A stretch of 64,000 nucleotides of DNA from Misgurnus anguillicaudatus (Eukaryota; Chordata; Actinopteri; Cypriniformes; Cobitidae), in assembly GCF_027580225.2 (NCBI RefSeq), contig NC_073348.2:26828501-26892500 (forward strand), given 5' to 3'. Made by a program: the position numbers and the translations under genes. The notes under the pieces are model-generated. The model was not told where the DNA came from and searched no databases. It saw nothing but the letters and a program-made list of their open reading frames with translations. Position 1 is the first letter of the stretch, and every line of letters starts with the position of its first letter. Positions 37,432 to 64,000 of this stretch are shown here, piece after piece.

Positions 37432-37505
37432 AGTTCATGTAGCTCAGCTGGTAGCGCATTGGGTTAGCAATGCAAAGGTCATGGGTTTAATGCCAAGCGA
37501 ACAAA
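37432..37505 (+). repeat. tRNA-derived SINE head
   Basis: gtagctcagctggtagcgcattgggttagcaatgcaaaggtcatgggtttaatgcc carries tRNA-like A and B boxes, but the B box is degenerate and no cloverleaf acceptor stem closes. Confidence 0.6.
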
Positions 37506-37820
37506 CATATGCATAAAATGTAATGTAAAAAGCCACACAAGATATATGGATCACAGTTTTTTTCAAGTGAAACTTTGTTTTTTCCTGTAATCTTGAGGAG
37601 ATTATTTTGAGAAAGGCAGCAAAATCCTCACACTTCAGAAAAAGACGTTGCCCTGGCGACAGCTCATCCTTCTCACGATTCTCAACAAATATGCACCTCT
37701 GTGATTCAGTGGGAGGTTGATGATCTCCTGGATAATGTTTAGAGGACGTGTTTTCCTGAACCTCTTTCTTGACTTTTTAGATGCACTGAGGGACCCACCA
37801 GCATTCCACACTGTGTCTGA

Positions 37821-62129
<24,309 letters not shown>

Positions 62130-63592
62130 GAGATAGAGGAATTGAAGAGCCAACGAAAGGCAGCTATTTAAAGCATCTGCTTGGGTTGCATTACCGAACT
62201 GTAAATGTCAAGAAGAGTACACTATTAATGTAGAGGAATTGAAGGAGGACGTTTATGATGCCTGGAAGTCCTCCATAAAACTGCTGGATATATATACTGG
62301 ATATACTCTCGTGTATAAGAGCACACCTCCAGGACTTTCCAGAAAGTTTATGGTCACTCTTGATGTGTACTGAAAGATGTCCTGTGTTTGGCCTACAGCC
62401 AGAATTAACATTCCAATGACGTCAGTCTACACAGGTGATGTAAAGGATATTTTACATTTGAATCTTTCCTGTTGCCTGTCCGCGAGATGGCCTTCAGCTG
62501 AACATCTTGCAAAACTGTTCACATATAACAAAAGTGCAAATGTTTGAATGTAGGACCAAACAGAGACTAGAGTCTTTAATTTAAATATATAAGTTTAATA
62601 TTGATCTTTATCTGCATTACAGGTCAGAGGTTGCATGTTGTGCCACTTTCATATCTTGTGGAAAATATTTATTTTTCCTAGATTTCAGATAGAAATGAGA
62701 ATAATTGAAAGTTTATTTAATTACAAAGAAATCCTTTGCCACTTTTAATAATCTGTCTGTTACAGTATACAATATTTAGCAGGAAGACAGTGTCCAGTTT
62801 TAACCTATTGTTGTTTATACTGACTGTCCCAGAATTACACTACTGACTAAGTATTAAGTGAAGTCTCTTATTTGAAACAAAGAAGAAACAAAATAATATA
62901 AATGCCTCCTACACACTACAGTTTATGTGAGAAATATTTATTTTTAAAGCAATATATAAATGCAGGACATATGAGGTTAAAATATAATCATTTAATTTCA
63001 CACATAAGCCAAAATCTTTACACTGTGGACATGGTTCATGGTTTGTACACACAGGGCATTAGACTCTTAGTTGATATAACTGACAAATCACTTAAAATGA
63101 TCCTATTATAGATACGATTTTGTATTTATGTAAGTTTAGGTGCTTGTTGTTATTTCCAACAAATGTTTATTCTTTTAATCAATGTGCAATATTTTTATTG
63201 AATTGGTGTAGGTTCACGTTTGCATGCGGAACAGTGCCATTAGCTAAAATAAGTGCTTAATGTTCTTTTGAGAACTTTTGTACATTTTCTAAGTCTTTTG
63301 CATTTTTTGCTCTTTGCCTTTTCAGACAAGACATTCATAGAATGTAGATTTCGGCAGTGCGTGATGTATTTTTCTACTAAACATTTGTGCTGATTTAATA
63401 TGATGGTTATAGTGGATTAAGCTTTGTGAAATTGGAAGAATGTTGCTTGCAATATTTCTGTTAGTTTCAGGTTTAATTTATGGTGTAATGAGTCTCTTTT
63501 TCTAGTTTTCCTCTAAGCGTGTCAAATATCAGTTTGTGTTATTAAAATGGAAATCAATTGCATTTTTTTCTTTTTTAATCATTTTCAATAAA
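62130..63592 (+). terminator. grm5: grm5 3' UTR with candidate poly(A) signal
   Basis: About 1.4 kb of AT-rich sequence without recognised repeats follows the stop. AATAAA occurs at 63587-63592 (tttcaataaatattt), with ATTAAA at 63541 upstream, making this a plausible end of the transcript before the tetranucleotide satellite. Confidence 0.5.
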
Positions 63593-63689
63593 TATTTAGT
63601 GTGAATACATAGAGATAATCACAATTGAGGTATTTGGTGGTCTGAGGCTGAAGTTTCTGTGGCTGTGTCATTTTCACCCTATTTTCTAA

Positions 63690-63949
63690 ATTCTAGGCAG
63701 ATACAGACAGACAAACAAGCAGACAGATAGGTAGATAGACAGACTGACATAGATAGACAGACAGAAAGATAGACAGGCATGGATTGATGAATGGATGGAT
63801 AAAGACAGAAAAAAGCAGACAGATAAATAGATAGGCAGACAGTAACATAGAAAGGCAGACAGATAGATAGATAGACATGGATGGATGGATGGATAAAGAC
63901 AGACAAACAAGCAGATAGATAAATAGATAGACAGTAGGACAAACTTATA

Positions 63950-63995
<46 letters not shown>

Positions 63996-64000
63996 TACAG
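63690..64000. repeat. Tetranucleotide satellite (GATA/GACA with ATGG)
   Basis: Mixed agac, agat and gatg(gat) tetramers over 300 bp, becoming pure gaca repeats at the right edge, where it leaves the window. Confidence 0.95.

Noticed and set aside
37432..37505. Possible functional tRNA gene
   Set aside because: A/B-box-like words are present but the B box is degenerate, no acceptor stem closes and there is no terminator; it is a SINE head.
63679..63996. Open frames rich in repeated S-V-C-L-S/I-Y-L-S
   Set aside because: They are translations of the tetranucleotide satellite, not genes.

Overview
The window is vertebrate nuclear DNA from a ray-finned fish, most likely a cypriniform. It has large split genes with GT-AG introns, AT-rich non-coding DNA, dense short DNA transposons (MITEs) of types familiar from zebrafish and carp genomes, tRNA-derived SINEs and microsatellites. 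There are no operons, prokaryotic genes or CRISPR arrays. All exon limits below were worked out by hand from reading frame and splice signals; no alignment was run.

Four protein-coding genes fill the window. (1) 1-18.9 kb, minus strand: the 5' end of the giant protocadherin gene fat3 (a 5'-UTR exon, the huge first coding exon and the second coding exon); the rest lies off the left edge. (2) 19.44-28.30 kb, plus strand: complete chordc1 (CHORD/CS-domain HSP90 co-chaperone), 11 coding exons. (3) 29.26-35.27 kb, minus strand: a complete importin-alpha gene of the KPNA2/KPNA7 clade, probably kpna7, 10 coding exons. (4) 36.7-63.6 kb, plus strand: complete grm5 (metabotropic glutamate receptor 5), 8 coding exons, about 1169 aa, with a probable upstream 5'-UTR exon. 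fat3 and chordc1 are head-to-head with less than 0.7 kb between their first exons; chordc1 and kpna7 are tail-to-tail with under 1 kb between stop codons; kpna7 and grm5 are divergent. GRM5, CHORDC1 and FAT3 also lie on one chromosome arm in mammals (recalled, 11q14 in human), which supports the fat3 and grm5 calls.

The introns are built largely from mobile DNA, and many insertions can be read to the base. At least fourteen short elements sit at TTAA targets with ends like AGGG...CCCT (piggyBac-type MITEs), in two places abutting through one shared TTAA. Five elements have 8-bp target duplications (hAT type), two of them nested one inside the other inside a TTAA element. Seven copies of a long-hairpin MITE, five within 1.7 kb of fat3 intron, an internally deleted Tc1 element, a SINE with a ~19-bp target duplication and a ~169-bp tandem satellite broken by a TTAA element complete the picture.

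No new biological system is evident. The observation most worth checking is in chordc1: the junction between coding exons 7 and 8 cannot be joined in frame with canonical GT-AG sites, being one base off beside a GGG run. Others are the divergent fat3/chordc1 promoter, a possible uORF in grm5, the lack of a visible mGluR5b-type cassette exon in grm5 intron 7, and the resolved transposon nests.
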